Both the position numbers and the translations under genes were made by a program. Source: Planococcus sp. CPCC 101016 (GTDB taxonomy: Bacteria > Bacillota > Bacilli > Bacillales_A > Planococcaceae). Taken from it: DNA of 64,000 bases. Below the pieces are notes generated by a model. That model saw only the letters and a list, made by a program, of their open reading frames with translations, made no database searches and had not been told where the DNA came from. Location: assembly GCF_007859295.1 (NCBI RefSeq), contig NZ_VOHB01000004.1, forward strand, positions 158,761 through 222,760, given 5' to 3'. Of this stretch, positions 1 to 8,817 are shown piece by piece. The stretch's first letter is position 1. Each line of letters begins with the position of its first letter.

Positions 1-788
1 TTGGCATTGAACTTAATTTCGTAGTTGCCTGTTTCTCTGGCTGTCGGAACAACGGTAATTTCCGGAGAAGTTTTTGCTCCGTACTCACAGCCGAAGCGTT
101 CACAGAATCCGCAGTATTGGCAGGCGTTGATTTGCTGGCCATCCGGATTTTCATATGCTTCCGAAAGGTTAGCAGAAGGCATCATAAATGGCGATAGCCC
201 CAGATTGGAAGTAGCTGTTTCAAACTTTTGCAGAATCGGTGTTTTTTTCATCGGCGGAGTGGGATAGGGACTCGAACGCTTACCCCAAAATGGGTTATTG
301 TCTTCACCCGAAATTCCGGCTGTCTTTTCAAATCGATCAAAATACGGTTCTAATTCATCATATGTGATTCCCCAATCCTGAATCGTATATTCAGCCGGCA
401 ATTTGTTGGCTCCATACTTTTCATCTGTCAGAGTCTTGATTTGGAAATCGTAAGGAAGAAAACGCCAATTCTGGCCATTCCAGTGCGTCCCGGATCCACC
501 TAAACCTTCACCCAGCAAAAAAGACCCCATTTGACGCATCGGCAACGCCCGCTGTTGGCGGTTGTTGCGGAAAGTAATGGTTTCCCTTGATAAATCCTGC
601 ATCAATTCATAGCGGATAGCGTAGCGGTATTCATCATGGACAATACTGAAATCTTCTGTCCCACGCTCTCGGCCACGTTCCAGTCCTACAACTTTCAAAC
701 CTTCTTTCGCACATTCAGCGGCAATGATTCCACCTGTCCACCCTACACCTACCGTTACCACATCAACGCTGTCTAAAGTTGTTACCAT
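1..788 (-). CDS. GMC-family FAD oxidoreductase, large subunit (partial)
   Basis: FAD-dependent dehydrogenase of the glucose-methanol-choline family, of the type that works with a gluconate 2-dehydrogenase subunit-3 protein to oxidise sugars or sugar acids at the outer membrane face. Only the first 262 residues are here; the gene runs leftwards out of the window. Residues 10-40 form the FAD-binding fold ending in LERG, and LGGSGTHWNGQ (about 96-106) is a second nucleotide-contact region. A Cys cluster (C223, C226, C229, C234) is typical of this subfamily. There is no signal peptide, so it is presumably exported with its Tat-bearing partner encoded 19 bases upstream. ATG follows GAGGGGG. The substrate cannot be read from the sequence. 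Confidence 0.88.
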   Translation of the reverse strand, partial: MVTTLDSVDVVTVGVGWTGGIIAAECAKEGLKVVGLERGRERGTEDFSIVHDEYRYAIRYELMQDLSRETITFRNNRQQRALPMRQMGSFLLGEGLGGSGTHWNGQNWRFLPYDFQIKTLTDEKYGANKLPAEYTIQDWGITYDELEPYFDRFEKTAGISGEDNNPFWGKRSSPYPTPPMKKTPILQKFETATSNLGLSPFMMPSANLSEAYENPDGQQINACQYCGFCERFGCEYGAKTSPEITVVPTARETGNYEIKFNA

Positions 789-807
789 ATAATTTCCCCC
801 TCTTCAT

Positions 808-1560
808 TTAATGCTGCATGCCAAGAGACTGAGGTTCGATTTCAACAAATTCTTCGCTATCGATCTCACTGATATAGGCTGCCTGATGACCAGGGAACCC
901 TTTCATGCGCCAGCCCTCCATGTTATGATTACCGCCATAAATCGGATCCGCATAAGCCCCTTCCAATGTCGCCTGTCTTAACAGGCGGAAAAAGAACAAT
1001 GAAGTGGTCCCTTTCATCTGGATCTCATCTTCTTGGAAAGCTGTTAGGATTTCGTCCATCTGTCCGCCCTCCAAATCAACAAAATTGGCATTGAATCGGT
1101 TTTGCGCTTCCTGCTGCATGAGCTGAATTCCCTGCCGGAACATTTCATTTCTTTTTAACCGGCTTTGATAGCCTTGTGTAGTCTCTCCTTCATAAAAAGG
1201 ACCTTGCATATATTCTTTTGAATTTTCACCGTAACTGCCTGCCAACTGCTGATCGATAAAATAAGCTACCCCTAAACCAATGGCGCCCGGTCCCAAATCA
1301 TCCTCCGGAAAAATCCGCTCAGTGGCCTGGTTCAAAATTTCAAATTCTGCATTGTTCTTGAAGAAGACCAATCCTCTGAGTCCGCCGGCAGATCCCGTTT
1401 CTTCTTGAGGAGTTCCAGGAGCATTTGTTGCCGTTTCCGATTGATTTGTATTAGCACCGATCAATCCACCGATAATTCCTCCGCCAATTAATGCGCCTGT
1501 AGCAATGCCTGAGGTTTTTAAAAAATCCCGCCGAGAAAAATTCTTATCTTTTTTCGCCAT
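808..1560 (-). CDS. gluconate 2-dehydrogenase subunit 3 family protein, Tat-exported
   Basis: Small partner subunit of the adjacent GMC oxidoreductase. The N-terminus carries a twin-arginine motif SRRDFLK (residues 9-15) followed by an Ala/Gly/Ile-rich hydrophobic stretch, so the folded complex is expected to leave by the Tat route. The rest matches the subunit-3 family: an NNAEFEILNQATERIFP start, a Gly/Pro-rich turn and a C-terminal GGNHNMEGWRMKGFPG region. I chose ATG 1560 over GTG 1563 because it sits 7 bases after AGGGGG. It is cotranscribed with the GMC gene. No cytochrome c subunit is visible on this side; it may lie beyond the window or be absent. Confidence 0.85.
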   Translation of the reverse strand: MAKKDKNFSRRDFLKTSGIATGALIGGGIIGGLIGANTNQSETATNAPGTPQEETGSAGGLRGLVFFKNNAEFEILNQATERIFPEDDLGPGAIGLGVAYFIDQQLAGSYGENSKEYMQGPFYEGETTQGYQSRLKRNEMFRQGIQLMQQEAQNRFNANFVDLEGGQMDEILTAFQEDEIQMKGTTSLFFFRLLRQATLEGAYADPIYGGNHNMEGWRMKGFPGHQAAYISEIDSEEFVEIEPQSLGMQH

Positions 1561-1671
1561 CACGCTACCCCCTTCTATAATTAACGTAAAGAAAATTCTG
1601 AATATTGATTACTATACCCGCTCATCTATTTCTTATTCATAATTTTTAAAGAAATTTCTGACAATCTTCCG

Positions 1672-1717
1672 TAAAAAAAGAGAGACGGTTCCCAAAAACT
1701 TTAGGAATCGCCTCTCT
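1672..1717 (-). terminator. second hairpin downstream of the LysM gene
   Basis: Read on the minus strand, a 14-bp arm starting AGAGAGGCGATTCC pairs (one mismatch, one G-U) with its partner and is followed by seven T. It lies between the LysM gene and the GMC operon and acts as a second stop in tandem with the hairpin at 1737-1766. Confidence 0.7.
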
Positions 1718-1736
1718 TCTATTATTATTTAACAAT

Positions 1737-1766
1737 AAAAAAAGCCAAGGGAATGAACACCTCGGC
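1737..1766 (-). terminator. rho-independent terminator of the LysM/3D gene
   Basis: On the minus strand GCCGAGG, a 9-base loop, CCTTGGC (one G-U pair), then seven T. Confidence 0.8.
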
Positions 1767-1783
1767 CTTGTAGCATAATGATT

Positions 1784-2587
1784 TTAGTTTAATACTTTAA
1801 TAGTGATGTTTTTGCGTCCCCATTGCAAGGCTTCCCCTTGTGACGGAATGAAGACATCAATTTTATTGCCTTTGATTGCGCCGCCAGTATCTCCAGCGAT
1901 TGCTTCTCCATATCCTTCGACCCAAACTTTAGAGCCAAGCGGAATAACTGAAGGATCAACTGCGATTACTTTTTGGTTTGGATTTGAACGAAGGTCAATT
2001 CCTGTCGCTGTAGTTCCTGAACAGCCTGCGCAATATGCTGTGTAAGCTGTAGCAGAGACAGTCATTGTTTTACCAGACTGTGTTGAAGCTGCTGCAGGAG
2101 CTTTTTCTGCAGGTGCACTTGCTGGTGCTGGTGCTGGTGCTGCTGATTTCGCTGGAGCTGGTGCTGCTGCAGTTTTAGCTGGTGCTTTTTCTGCTACTGC
2201 CGTTCCGCCTTTGACAACCAGTTGCTCACCAGGGTAAATAAGGTGTCCGGAAACGCCATTCCAACTAATTAAGCTGTCCAATGAAATTCCATGTGCACTA
2301 GCGATTTTAAATAGGGTATCGCCTGATTTTACTGTATATGTTGAGTTGTCCGCTTTTGTTTCTGATGATGCTTGTCCATCGACTTTAAGTTCCTGGTTCG
2401 GCAAGATCAAATCTGAGGATAAGTTGTTCAATCCTTTTAAGCTTTCTACTGATACGTTCTTATCTTGTGAAATTTCCCACAGAGTGTCACCTGATTGGAC
2501 TGTATACGATGATGATGCACTAGCTGTAGTTGCTGCTCCCACACTTAAAGCTGCGATAGCAGTTAGTGTAACGATTTGCTTTTTCAT
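1784..2587 (-). CDS. LysM and 3D domain cell-wall protein (YocH-like)
   Basis: Secreted peptidoglycan-active protein of 267 residues. A signal peptide (1-24, ending TTASA) is followed by two LysM repeats (about 27-70 and 82-125, each with SGDTLW or SGDTLF), an Ala/Pro/Lys low-complexity linker (about 126-172), and a C-terminal 3D domain with the family's three aspartates in AVDPSVIPLG, GDTGG and IDVF. The architecture matches Bacillus subtilis YocH, a muralytic autolysin; I infer the same role. The open frame extends 30 codons further upstream, but ATG 2587 is preceded by AGGAGG and starts the signal peptide, so I use it. Two terminators follow. It is transcribed alone and diverges from the BCCT gene. 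Confidence 0.9.
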   Translation of the reverse strand: MKKQIVTLTAIAALSVGAATTASASSSYTVQSGDTLWEISQDKNVSVESLKGLNNLSSDLILPNQELKVDGQASSETKADNSTYTVKSGDTLFKIASAHGISLDSLISWNGVSGHLIYPGEQLVVKGGTAVAEKAPAKTAAAPAPAKSAAPAPAPASAPAEKAPAAASTQSGKTMTVSATAYTAYCAGCSGTTATGIDLRSNPNQKVIAVDPSVIPLGSKVWVEGYGEAIAGDTGGAIKGNKIDVFIPSQGEALQWGRKNITIKVLN

Positions 2588-2774
2588 AAATTGAAATTCC
2601 TCCTTTTCACTAACTTGAATGATCATAACACCCTCACATGTCAAGGACATGACAGAACGACAGATGGAACATAACAATTTCGTGACACAGAATTACACTT
2701 TGTTACAATCTGTAATAAAACTGATAATGAGCCGGCACTTCTCTAATAAACCTGAAAGAAGTTCTACTTAGACA

Positions 2775-2799
2775 GTTTAGCTCTTGAAAATGAGGGAAT
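2775..2799 (+). promoter_or_regulatory. candidate sigma-B promoter of the BCCT gene
   Basis: GTTTAG, 13 bases, GGGAAT: 11 of 12 positions fit the sigma-B consensus GTTTAA-N12-14-GGGWAT. It ends 42 bases before the TTG start at 2842. General-stress control of osmolyte uptake is common in Bacillales. Confidence 0.5.
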
Positions 2800-2841
2800 A
2801 TTACAATGTTCTTTAAAGAAAGAAAATTAGGGGGGAGTCAC

Positions 2842-4344
2842 TTGAAAAATGTCACTGTAGTTTTTTGGACTTCGTTAATGATTTGTTTAGGGATGGTCGG
2901 CTGGGGACTGATTACACCGGAGAATTTCAAGACCCAGACGGGAGCACTTACTTCAGCGATCTCCAGTACATTTGGCTGGTATTACTTACTCACCGTATTT
3001 TTAATACTTGTTTTCTGTGTATATTTGATTTTTTCCAGATTTTCAAACTTGAAATTAGGGAAGCCAGGAGACAAGCCAGAATTTTCTCTTGCCTCATGGT
3101 TTGCGATGCTGTTTAGTGCAGGAATGGGAATGGGGCTGGTTTTTTGGACAACAGCTGAACCGATCTCCCATGCATTTATCAGCGCACCCAAATCAGAATT
3201 GGGATCCGATCAGGCCATTCAGGAAGCGATGCAATTCTCGTTTTTTCATTGGGGACTGCATGCATGGGCCGTTTATGGAATCGTCGCATTGGTTCTGGCT
3301 TACTTCAAATTCCGTCACGACGCACCAGGGCTAATCAGCGCGACGCTGATTCCTTTGTTTGGTAAAAAACTGATGGCCGGACCACTAGGAATACTGATTG
3401 ATACACTGGCTGTCTTTGCAACAGTAATCGGTGTTGCTTCAACGCTTGGGTTTGGATCTGCTCAACTGAACGAAGGTATTTCCTTCCTTTTCGGTACACC
3501 GAACACATTTGCATTTCAAATGCTCATCCTTGCTGCAGCAACGGTCCTTTTCATCGCTTCTGCCTCTTCCGGCATTGGACGCGGCATCAAGTACTTGAGT
3601 AATATCAATATGATTCTTGCTTTTGTTCTGCTTCTGCTCTTATTAATTGTAGGACCCACCATTTATATTTTTAATTCATTTGGCGACGCAATCGGTGGCT
3701 ATTTGACCAATTTCTTTTCGATGAGTTTCAATCTTGAGCCGATCAACGAAGATCGACGGGCTTGGGTTGATGGATGGACGGTATTCTACTGGGCATGGTG
3801 GATCTCATGGGCGCCATTTGTCGGCATCTTTATTGCCCGCATTTCCCGCGGGCGGACAGTAAAAGAATTTATGCTGGGAGTCTTGTTAGTGCCTTCATTG
3901 GTCTGTTTCATCTTTTTCGCGGTGTTCGGCGTTTCCGCATTAAATCTGGAACAAAACAACATTGCCAAAATTTCTGATTACAGTCTTGAGACTGCGACTT
4001 TTGGGGTTTTGCAATATTACCCACTTGGGATTTTACTATCTATTATTACTCTATTCGTCATTGCCATCTTTTTCATCACTTCTGCCGACTCTGCTACGTT
4101 CGTTCTGGGAATGCAGACAACTGGAGGAATGTTGAATCCTCCTAATCTGGTCAAAATTACTTGGGGCCTCATTCAATCGGCTGTTGCTGCCATCGTTGTC
4201 TATACAGGCGGCACCCAAGGTTTGCAGAATTCTTTAATTATTGCAGCCCTGCCCTTCTCTGTGGTCATCATCTTAATGGGGGTTTCATTCCTTAAAGAAG
4301 CTTCTCACGATCCATTGGTGAAAAAGCAAAAGAAAAGCAGGTAA
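2842..4344 (+). CDS. BCCT-family osmolyte (glycine betaine/choline) transporter
   Basis: Secondary transporter with 12 predicted membrane segments that imports betaine, choline or related osmoprotectants, OpuD-like. Seen: the glycine-rich TM motif GMGMGLVFWTTAEPISH, the BCCT tryptophan signature WTVFYWAWWISWAPF followed by GIFIARISRGRTVKEF, and FFITSADSATFVLGMQ near the C-terminus. The length of 500 aa is normal. The start is read as TTG 2842, 5 bases after GGGGGAG; an ATG at 2806 lies only 7 bases from the candidate sigma-B -10 box and has no ribosome site. It is single and ends in a strong bidirectional hairpin. A second BCCT gene lies at 42257-43747. The substrate is not determinable, but betaine is the likeliest. 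Confidence 0.9.
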   Translation: MKNVTVVFWTSLMICLGMVGWGLITPENFKTQTGALTSAISSTFGWYYLLTVFLILVFCVYLIFSRFSNLKLGKPGDKPEFSLASWFAMLFSAGMGMGLVFWTTAEPISHAFISAPKSELGSDQAIQEAMQFSFFHWGLHAWAVYGIVALVLAYFKFRHDAPGLISATLIPLFGKKLMAGPLGILIDTLAVFATVIGVASTLGFGSAQLNEGISFLFGTPNTFAFQMLILAAATVLFIASASSGIGRGIKYLSNINMILAFVLLLLLLIVGPTIYIFNSFGDAIGGYLTNFFSMSFNLEPINEDRRAWVDGWTVFYWAWWISWAPFVGIFIARISRGRTVKEFMLGVLLVPSLVCFIFFAVFGVSALNLEQNNIAKISDYSLETATFGVLQYYPLGILLSIITLFVIAIFFITSADSATFVLGMQTTGGMLNPPNLVKITWGLIQSAVAAIVVYTGGTQGLQNSLIIAALPFSVVIILMGVSFLKEASHDPLVKKQKKSR

Positions 4345-4350
4345 ATCAAA

Positions 4351-4386
4351 AAACCCCGACACATAAAAATGTGTCGGGGTTTTTTG
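4351..4386. terminator. bidirectional terminator
   Basis: A perfect 12-bp stem (ACCCCGACACAT), an AAAA loop, with A and T runs on either side. It serves the convergent BCCT and ferredoxin reductase genes. Confidence 0.9.
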
Positions 4387-4389
4387 AAA

Positions 4390-5376
4390 TTATTTGAAAA
4401 CACTGGTGCTGTGTAAGGGCTGAACTTTTGATTTTGGATCCAGGTAAGATTTAGCGTTATTGATGGCAGTCGGCGCTTCGCCAAAGCCAACGGCAATCAA
4501 TTTGACTTTGCCTTCGTACGTGGCGATGTCTCCAGCCGCGTAAATGCCAGGGATGCTGGTTTCCATCTTGGAGTTGACGATGACTGAATTTTTGTCCATC
4601 TCCAAGCCCCATTCCTTAATTGCCCCCAGTGAAGTGATGTTGCCGTAGTTGACGATGACATGGTCTACGTCCAGGTGTTCTTCGTTGCCTTCTTTGTCAA
4701 TTAGCACGAGCTCGTTTACCTGGCCTTTTTCGCCCACAAGTTCTTTAACGCCGTACGGTTTTTTAACCTCTACTTTTGAGTCCATCAGGACATCAATATT
4801 CGCTTCGTGCGCTGTCATTTTATCTCTGCGGTGGCTCAATGTCACATGGGAAGCAACATTTTCAAGCATCATCGCCCAGTCAACAGCTGAATCCCCGCCG
4901 CCTAAGACGACTACTTTTTTGTCACTGAAAACTGTCAGGTCTTTAACACCATAATGAAGGGTTTTGCCTTCGAAAGCTTCACAGCCATCGACTGCAAGTT
5001 TACGGGGCTGGAATGCACCAACACCGGCAGTGAGCAGGATGGCCTTGGTGTAATGCAAGCCTTTGTCTGTTTGAATGACAAAATGATCACCGTGACGTTC
5101 AGCAGCAGTGACGGTTTCTTCCAGGCAAATTTCAGGATCTCCATATTTCGCCTGTTGAACAAGATTGTCTACCAGATCCTTCGCTAATACTTTCGAAAAT
5201 CCACCTACATCGTAAATGAATTTATCTGGGTACAGCTCTGTCAGCTGGCCGCCTAACTGCGGCAAACTGTCTATAATTTTAACTTTCATCTTGCGCATAC
5301 CGCCGTAAAAGGAAGCAAACAGGCCAGTGGGCCCGCCGCCGATAATTGTAATATCAAAAATTTCGCGTTCTCCCAT
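4390..5376 (-). CDS. yumC: type-2 ferredoxin--NADP(+) reductase (YumC-like)
   Basis: Thioredoxin-reductase-like flavoprotein of 328 aa that passes electrons between NADPH and ferredoxin. The FAD motif GGGPTGLF is at residues 13-20, the NADPH motif [11 protein letters not shown] is near the middle, and the C-terminal FAD-contact segment [16 protein letters not shown] ends in the stacking tail PLHSTSVF characteristic of the TrxR-like FNR group. There is no CxxC pair, which rules out thioredoxin reductase. It closely resembles B. subtilis YumC throughout by recall. ATG follows AGGAGTG with 7-base spacing. Monocistronic. Confidence 0.92.
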   Translation of the reverse strand: MGEREIFDITIIGGGPTGLFASFYGGMRKMKVKIIDSLPQLGGQLTELYPDKFIYDVGGFSKVLAKDLVDNLVQQAKYGDPEICLEETVTAAERHGDHFVIQTDKGLHYTKAILLTAGVGAFQPRKLAVDGCEAFEGKTLHYGVKDLTVFSDKKVVVLGGGDSAVDWAMMLENVASHVTLSHRRDKMTAHEANIDVLMDSKVEVKKPYGVKELVGEKGQVNELVLIDKEGNEEHLDVDHVIVNYGNITSLGAIKEWGLEMDKNSVIVNSKMETSIPGIYAAGDIATYEGKVKLIAVGFGEAPTAINNAKSYLDPKSKVQPLHSTSVFK

Positions 5377-5533
5377 TTATAACACTCCTAATCTAATCAA
5401 TATCTATATCCTATCATATTTACCCTAGCTTCACGCCATTAGACTTATGACGGAAATTAAAAAAATAAAAGTTTGAATTATCTGTATGCTTTCCTTAAAC
5501 TGAAGAATGGATACATAAGAGAGGATGAGTTTA

Positions 5534-6325
5534 ATGGATTTAGCAATCAATGAAAAAGTGGTTATCGTCATGGCTTCAAGCAAGGGATTGGGTAAAGCGA
5601 CGGCACTTGAGTTTGCGAAAGAAGGTGCTACTGTTGTCATCTCAAGCCGCAATCAGCAATCTCTTGAGAAAACTGCTATTGAGATTAAAGAAGCTTCAGG
5701 AAATCAGCAGGTATTTTCCAAAGTCTGCGACATCTCTCAAGAACAAGATATCGAGAATCTGGTCAAATTCGTTGCCGATCAATTTGGGCGGATCGATGTG
5801 CTGATTAACAATACCGGCGGACCCAAAGCGGGTGGATTCGATAAAATTGAAGATGCGGACTGGTATAAGGCATTCGACCAAAACTTGCTCAGTTATATCC
5901 GCACCTCCCGCGCTGTGCTCCCCTATATGAAAGAACAGCAATTCGGGCGCATCATCAATATCTCTTCTTCTTCCGTCAAAGAAGTGATCGACGGCTTGAT
6001 TTTATCCAATACACTCCGCGCAGGAATGGTCGGATTTGCAAAGACCCTTGCACGTGAAGTAGCAGGAGATAATATTTTAGTAAATACAGTCGGACCGGGC
6101 CGGATCAGCACGGATCGAGTGGCAGAGTTAGATCAGATTGCAGCTGAAAAGCAAGGAGTTCCTGTTGAGCAGATCGTTGAAAAAAGCAAATCAGGCATCC
6201 CTGCTGGCCGCTACGGCGAGCCAGAAGAATTCGCCAAAGTCATCGTTTTTCTTGCCTCAGCTGCCAACTCTTATTTGACTGGCCAATCCCTGGTTGTAGA
6301 AGGCGGTTCATTAAAAGCTTTGTAA
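5534..6325 (+). CDS. atypical SDR-family protein (altered catalytic motif)
   Basis: Rossmann-fold protein of the short-chain dehydrogenase/reductase superfamily, about 263 aa. The nucleotide-binding turn is [10 protein letters not shown], lacking the usual TG at its start. The strand with NNTGG (NNAG equivalent) and the ISSSS serine region are present, but the expected YxxxK catalytic pair reads as LSNTLR (Tyr replaced by Leu, Lys by Arg). It therefore resembles the beta-ketoacyl-ACP-reductase-like SDRs that lack the standard tetrad; activity is uncertain. ATG 5534 is preferred to ATG 5525, which abuts its own GAGAGG. It is followed by ppiB, which has a promoter of its own. Confidence 0.8.
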   Translation: MDLAINEKVVIVMASSKGLGKATALEFAKEGATVVISSRNQQSLEKTAIEIKEASGNQQVFSKVCDISQEQDIENLVKFVADQFGRIDVLINNTGGPKAGGFDKIEDADWYKAFDQNLLSYIRTSRAVLPYMKEQQFGRIINISSSSVKEVIDGLILSNTLRAGMVGFAKTLAREVAGDNILVNTVGPGRISTDRVAELDQIAAEKQGVPVEQIVEKSKSGIPAGRYGEPEEFAKVIVFLASAANSYLTGQSLVVEGGSLKAL

Positions 6326-6337
6326 TATGCCAAATGA

Positions 6338-6367
6338 TTATACAGCCGCTCGAAAAATCGATATACT
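6338..6367 (+). promoter_or_regulatory. candidate sigma-A promoter of ppiB
   Basis: TTATAC, 18 bases, TATACT, ending 36 bases before the ppiB ATG. Confidence 0.4.
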
Positions 6368-6402
6368 GGGAAATGAACCAATTACAAAGGAGATGTTTTA
6401 GA

Positions 6403-6843
6403 ATGGCGAAAAAAGGACACATCCACATGGAAAATGGCGAAATCATCGAATTCGAACTTTTTCCAAACGAAGCACCAAACACGGTTGCAAACTTTGAGGA
6501 GCTTGCAAACTCTGGCTTTTATAACGACGTAACTTTCCACCGCGTGATTCCTGGTTTCGTAAGCCAAGGCGGAGACCCAACCGGCACTGGTGCTGGCGGC
6601 AGCGGCAAAACAATCAAATGCGAAACTGAAGGCAACCCGCATAAACACCAAGCTGGAAGCTTATCAATGGCACATGCCGGAAAAGATACTGGCTCAAGCC
6701 AATTCTTTATCGTTCATGCACCACAGCCGCATCTTGATGGAGTCCACACGGTTTTCGGACAAGTGACTTCTGGACTTGAAACTGCCAAAGCAATGAGCAA
6801 TGGCGATAAAATGACAAAAGTTCACGTCTTTGACGAAGAATAA
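6403..6843 (+). CDS. ppiB: peptidyl-prolyl cis-trans isomerase, cyclophilin type
   Basis: Cytoplasmic cyclophilin of 146 aa that speeds proline isomerisation during protein folding. Active-site elements are seen in order: [15 protein letters not shown] (Arg and Phe of the pocket, Gln), then [18 protein letters not shown] (Met/Ala and the SSQFFI strand) and [12 protein letters not shown]. There is no signal peptide. ATG 6403 follows AAGGAGAT by 8 bases; the longer open frame from 6334 has no ribosome site. Confidence 0.95.
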   Translation: MAKKGHIHMENGEIIEFELFPNEAPNTVANFEELANSGFYNDVTFHRVIPGFVSQGGDPTGTGAGGSGKTIKCETEGNPHKHQAGSLSMAHAGKDTGSSQFFIVHAPQPHLDGVHTVFGQVTSGLETAKAMSNGDKMTKVHVFDEE

Positions 6844-6859
6844 GTCTATATAAGCTTAA

Positions 6860-6890
6860 ACGGCCTGGGATTTTTCCAGGCCGTTTTTGT
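6860..6890 (+). terminator. terminator of ppiB
   Basis: ACGGCCTGG, a 7-base loop, CCAGGCCGT, then a T-rich run. Confidence 0.9.
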
Positions 6891-7087
6891 TTTTAACAAA
6901 TTAAATAAACCTTCTACAGTTTTCTTCATTACAACTTTACAGTGTTCTTAATTTTATTTTTACTAAGCTGAATTTACTTTCTCTTATTAAGACAAAAATT
7001 TTCCAAAAATTAAGTCAATTAACTGATATTATATCAAATAAGTGGTATATTAATCGTAAGAGTTTTATCATACAGGGGGTGGGTCAG

Positions 7088-7912
7088 GTGAAGAAATTCT
7101 TTTTCTTACTGCTGCTTATAGCCCTGGTAATTATGGTTGCTGCCTGCACGCAGGAAAGTGAACAATCTGAAGAAGAAAGCGGGTCTGCCGGAGAAGAACA
7201 AACAGTCGAAAACCCAGAAGGAACAATGAGTACAGAAGAACAGCCGTATGTCGTGGGAACTGACACTTCTTATGCACCCTTTGAATTTCAATCTGGCGGT
7301 GAGTACACGGGAATTGACATTGAATTGATGAACGCGATTGCGGAACTTCAGGGATTTGAAATTGAGTTCAATCCAATGAATTTCGATGAAATTATCCCCG
7401 CCTTGGAAGCCGGAGATTTGGACATCGCGATTGCTGGAATGAGTATTACAGAGGAACGACAAGAAATTGTAGATTTCTCAGACCCTTATTTTGATGCTGG
7501 ATTAGCTCTTGCCGTTACTTTAGATAACACGGAAATTAACTCGCTGGAAGATTTGGAAGGAGAAGTGGTAGGGGTAAAAAATGGAACTACCGGTTCTAAG
7601 TATCTTTACGATAATCGCGACGAATTCGGTTATAGAATATCCAGTTTCGATGAAAGTCCCACTATGTTTGCGGAAATGAAAAATGGCTATTTAGATGCAG
7701 TCGTGGAAGATTATCCAGTCATAGCTTATGCTATCAGCACGAAAGACTTGGAAATTAAAATTGTAGAAGAGCGATTGACTACTGAACAATATGGCATCGC
7801 TGTGTTAAAAGGAGAAAATGACGAGCTGCTTGAACAAATTAACGCTGGCCTTCAAGAACTGCGCGATAATGGTAAATACGATGAAATTCTTAACAAATAC
7901 TATATTCCCTAA
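7088..7912 (+). CDS. polar amino-acid ABC transporter substrate-binding lipoprotein
   Basis: Extracellular solute-binding protein family 3 (SBP_bac_3). A lipoprotein signal ends in lipobox VAAC with the lipidated Cys near residue 20, then an acidic Glu/Ser linker precedes the binding domain: TDTSYAPFEFQSGGEYTGIDIELMNAI, SITEERQEIVDFSDPYFDAG and the VGVKNGTTGSKY hinge region. GTG 7088 is chosen 6 bases after GGGGGTG; GTG 7079 lies within that site. No permease or ATPase follows on this strand. The convergent operon at 8089-10302 encodes a complete importer with a paralogous binding protein, so this may be an additional receptor for it. Confidence 0.9.
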   Translation: MKKFFFLLLLIALVIMVAACTQESEQSEEESGSAGEEQTVENPEGTMSTEEQPYVVGTDTSYAPFEFQSGGEYTGIDIELMNAIAELQGFEIEFNPMNFDEIIPALEAGDLDIAIAGMSITEERQEIVDFSDPYFDAGLALAVTLDNTEINSLEDLEGEVVGVKNGTTGSKYLYDNRDEFGYRISSFDESPTMFAEMKNGYLDAVVEDYPVIAYAISTKDLEIKIVEERLTTEQYGIAVLKGENDELLEQINAGLQELRDNGKYDEILNKYYIP

Positions 7913-7940
7913 ATCGAAAGGACTGTGAAAAAAACGAGTG

Positions 7941-7976
7941 AACCCGCCCTGAATGTATACCCAGTGCGGGTTTTGT
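7941..7976 (+). terminator. terminator of the binding-protein gene
   Basis: AACCCGC, then an inner CTG/CAG pair, then GCGGGTT and a short T run. Confidence 0.65.
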
Positions 7977-8061
7977 GCGGCTTTTTCGAGCTTTGCGATC
8001 GACAAATCTGAAAATACGATTCATTGCTGACTAAATACGTTTCCCTAAAAAAAATAGGCAG

Positions 8062-8084
8062 AAAAAAACACGCCCACAGGCGCA
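8062..8084 (-). terminator. terminator of the amino-acid ABC operon
   Basis: On the minus strand ATGCGCC, TGTG loop, GGCGTGT (with G-U pairs), then a seven-T run. Confidence 0.7.
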
Positions 8085-8088
8085 TTTT

Positions 8089-8817
8089 TTACAAAACTTT
8101 GCTCAAAAACGCTTTTGTCCGCTCGTGTTGCGGATTGCCGAACAATTCCTTCGGTACATTTTCTTCTACAATGTAACCACCATCGATAAACAGCACGCGG
8201 TCCCCCATTTCAGCGGCAAACCCCATCTCGTGTGTAACCACGACCATTGTCATTCCTTCACGTGCCAGTTGTTTCATGACATCCAGTACATCTCCTACCA
8301 TCTCGGGATCGAGTGCCGAAGTCGGTTCATCAAAAAGCATGATCTTGGGATCCATTGCGAGCGCACGTGCAATCGCGACACGCTGTTTCTGTCCGCCGGA
8401 AAGCTCACCTGGATAAGCCTTCGCTTTCTCACGCAAGCCGACTTTGTCCAACAATTCGTAGGCTTTTTTCTCACTGGCTTTTCTGTCGCTCTTCTTCACT
8501 TTCATCGGTGCCAGAATGACGTTTTCCAGTACGGACTTGTGAGGAAACAAATTGAACTGCTGAAACACCATGCCAACATCCTGGCGAATTTGATTGATAT
8601 TCACTTTCGGGTCAGTAATATCCACTCCCTCGATATAAACATGCCCTCCGGTAATCTCCTCTAACCGATTCAAGCAGCGAAGGAACGTACTTTTTCCGGA
8701 TCCTGAGGGACCGATGACACAGATCACTTCTTTCTCTTCCACTACGGTACTCATATCTTTAATGACTTCCAGGTTGCCGAATGATTTTTTTAAGTTTTCT
8801 ACTCTGATCATAGTCAT
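8089..8817 (-). CDS. amino-acid ABC transporter ATP-binding protein (GlnQ type)
   Basis: Cytoplasmic ATPase of a polar amino-acid importer, 242 aa. Walker [11 protein letters not shown]-loop region [17 protein letters not shown], signature [16 protein letters not shown], Walker [15 protein letters not shown] and the switch His in VTHEMGFA are all intact. Its ATG overlaps the permease stop by four bases (ATGA), implying translational coupling. Third gene of the binding protein-permease-ATPase operon. Confidence 0.94.
   Translation of the reverse strand: MTMIRVENLKKSFGNLEVIKDMSTVVEEKEVICVIGPSGSGKSTFLRCLNRLEEITGGHVYIEGVDITDPKVNINQIRQDVGMVFQQFNLFPHKSVLENVILAPMKVKKSDRKASEKKAYELLDKVGLREKAKAYPGELSGGQKQRVAIARALAMDPKIMLFDEPTSALDPEMVGDVLDVMKQLAREGMTMVVVTHEMGFAAEMGDRVLFIDGGYIVEENVPKELFGNPQHERTKAFLSKVL

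Noticed and set aside
2693..2716. WalR (YycF) box upstream of the YocH-like gene
   Set aside because: TGTAAC and TGTAAT hexamers occur on both strands, but the spacing is 4 bases rather than the 5 of the consensus, so I do not call it despite the tempting context.
5420..5444. Sigma-B promoter before the ferredoxin-NADP reductase gene
   Set aside because: GTCTAA-N13-GGGTAA matches only 10 of 12 positions and nothing about the gene suggests stress control; such weak matches are expected by chance.
8125..8664. 179-codon open frame antisense to the ABC ATPase gene
   Set aside because: The opposite strand encodes all ATPase motifs; this is a shadow frame without a ribosome site.
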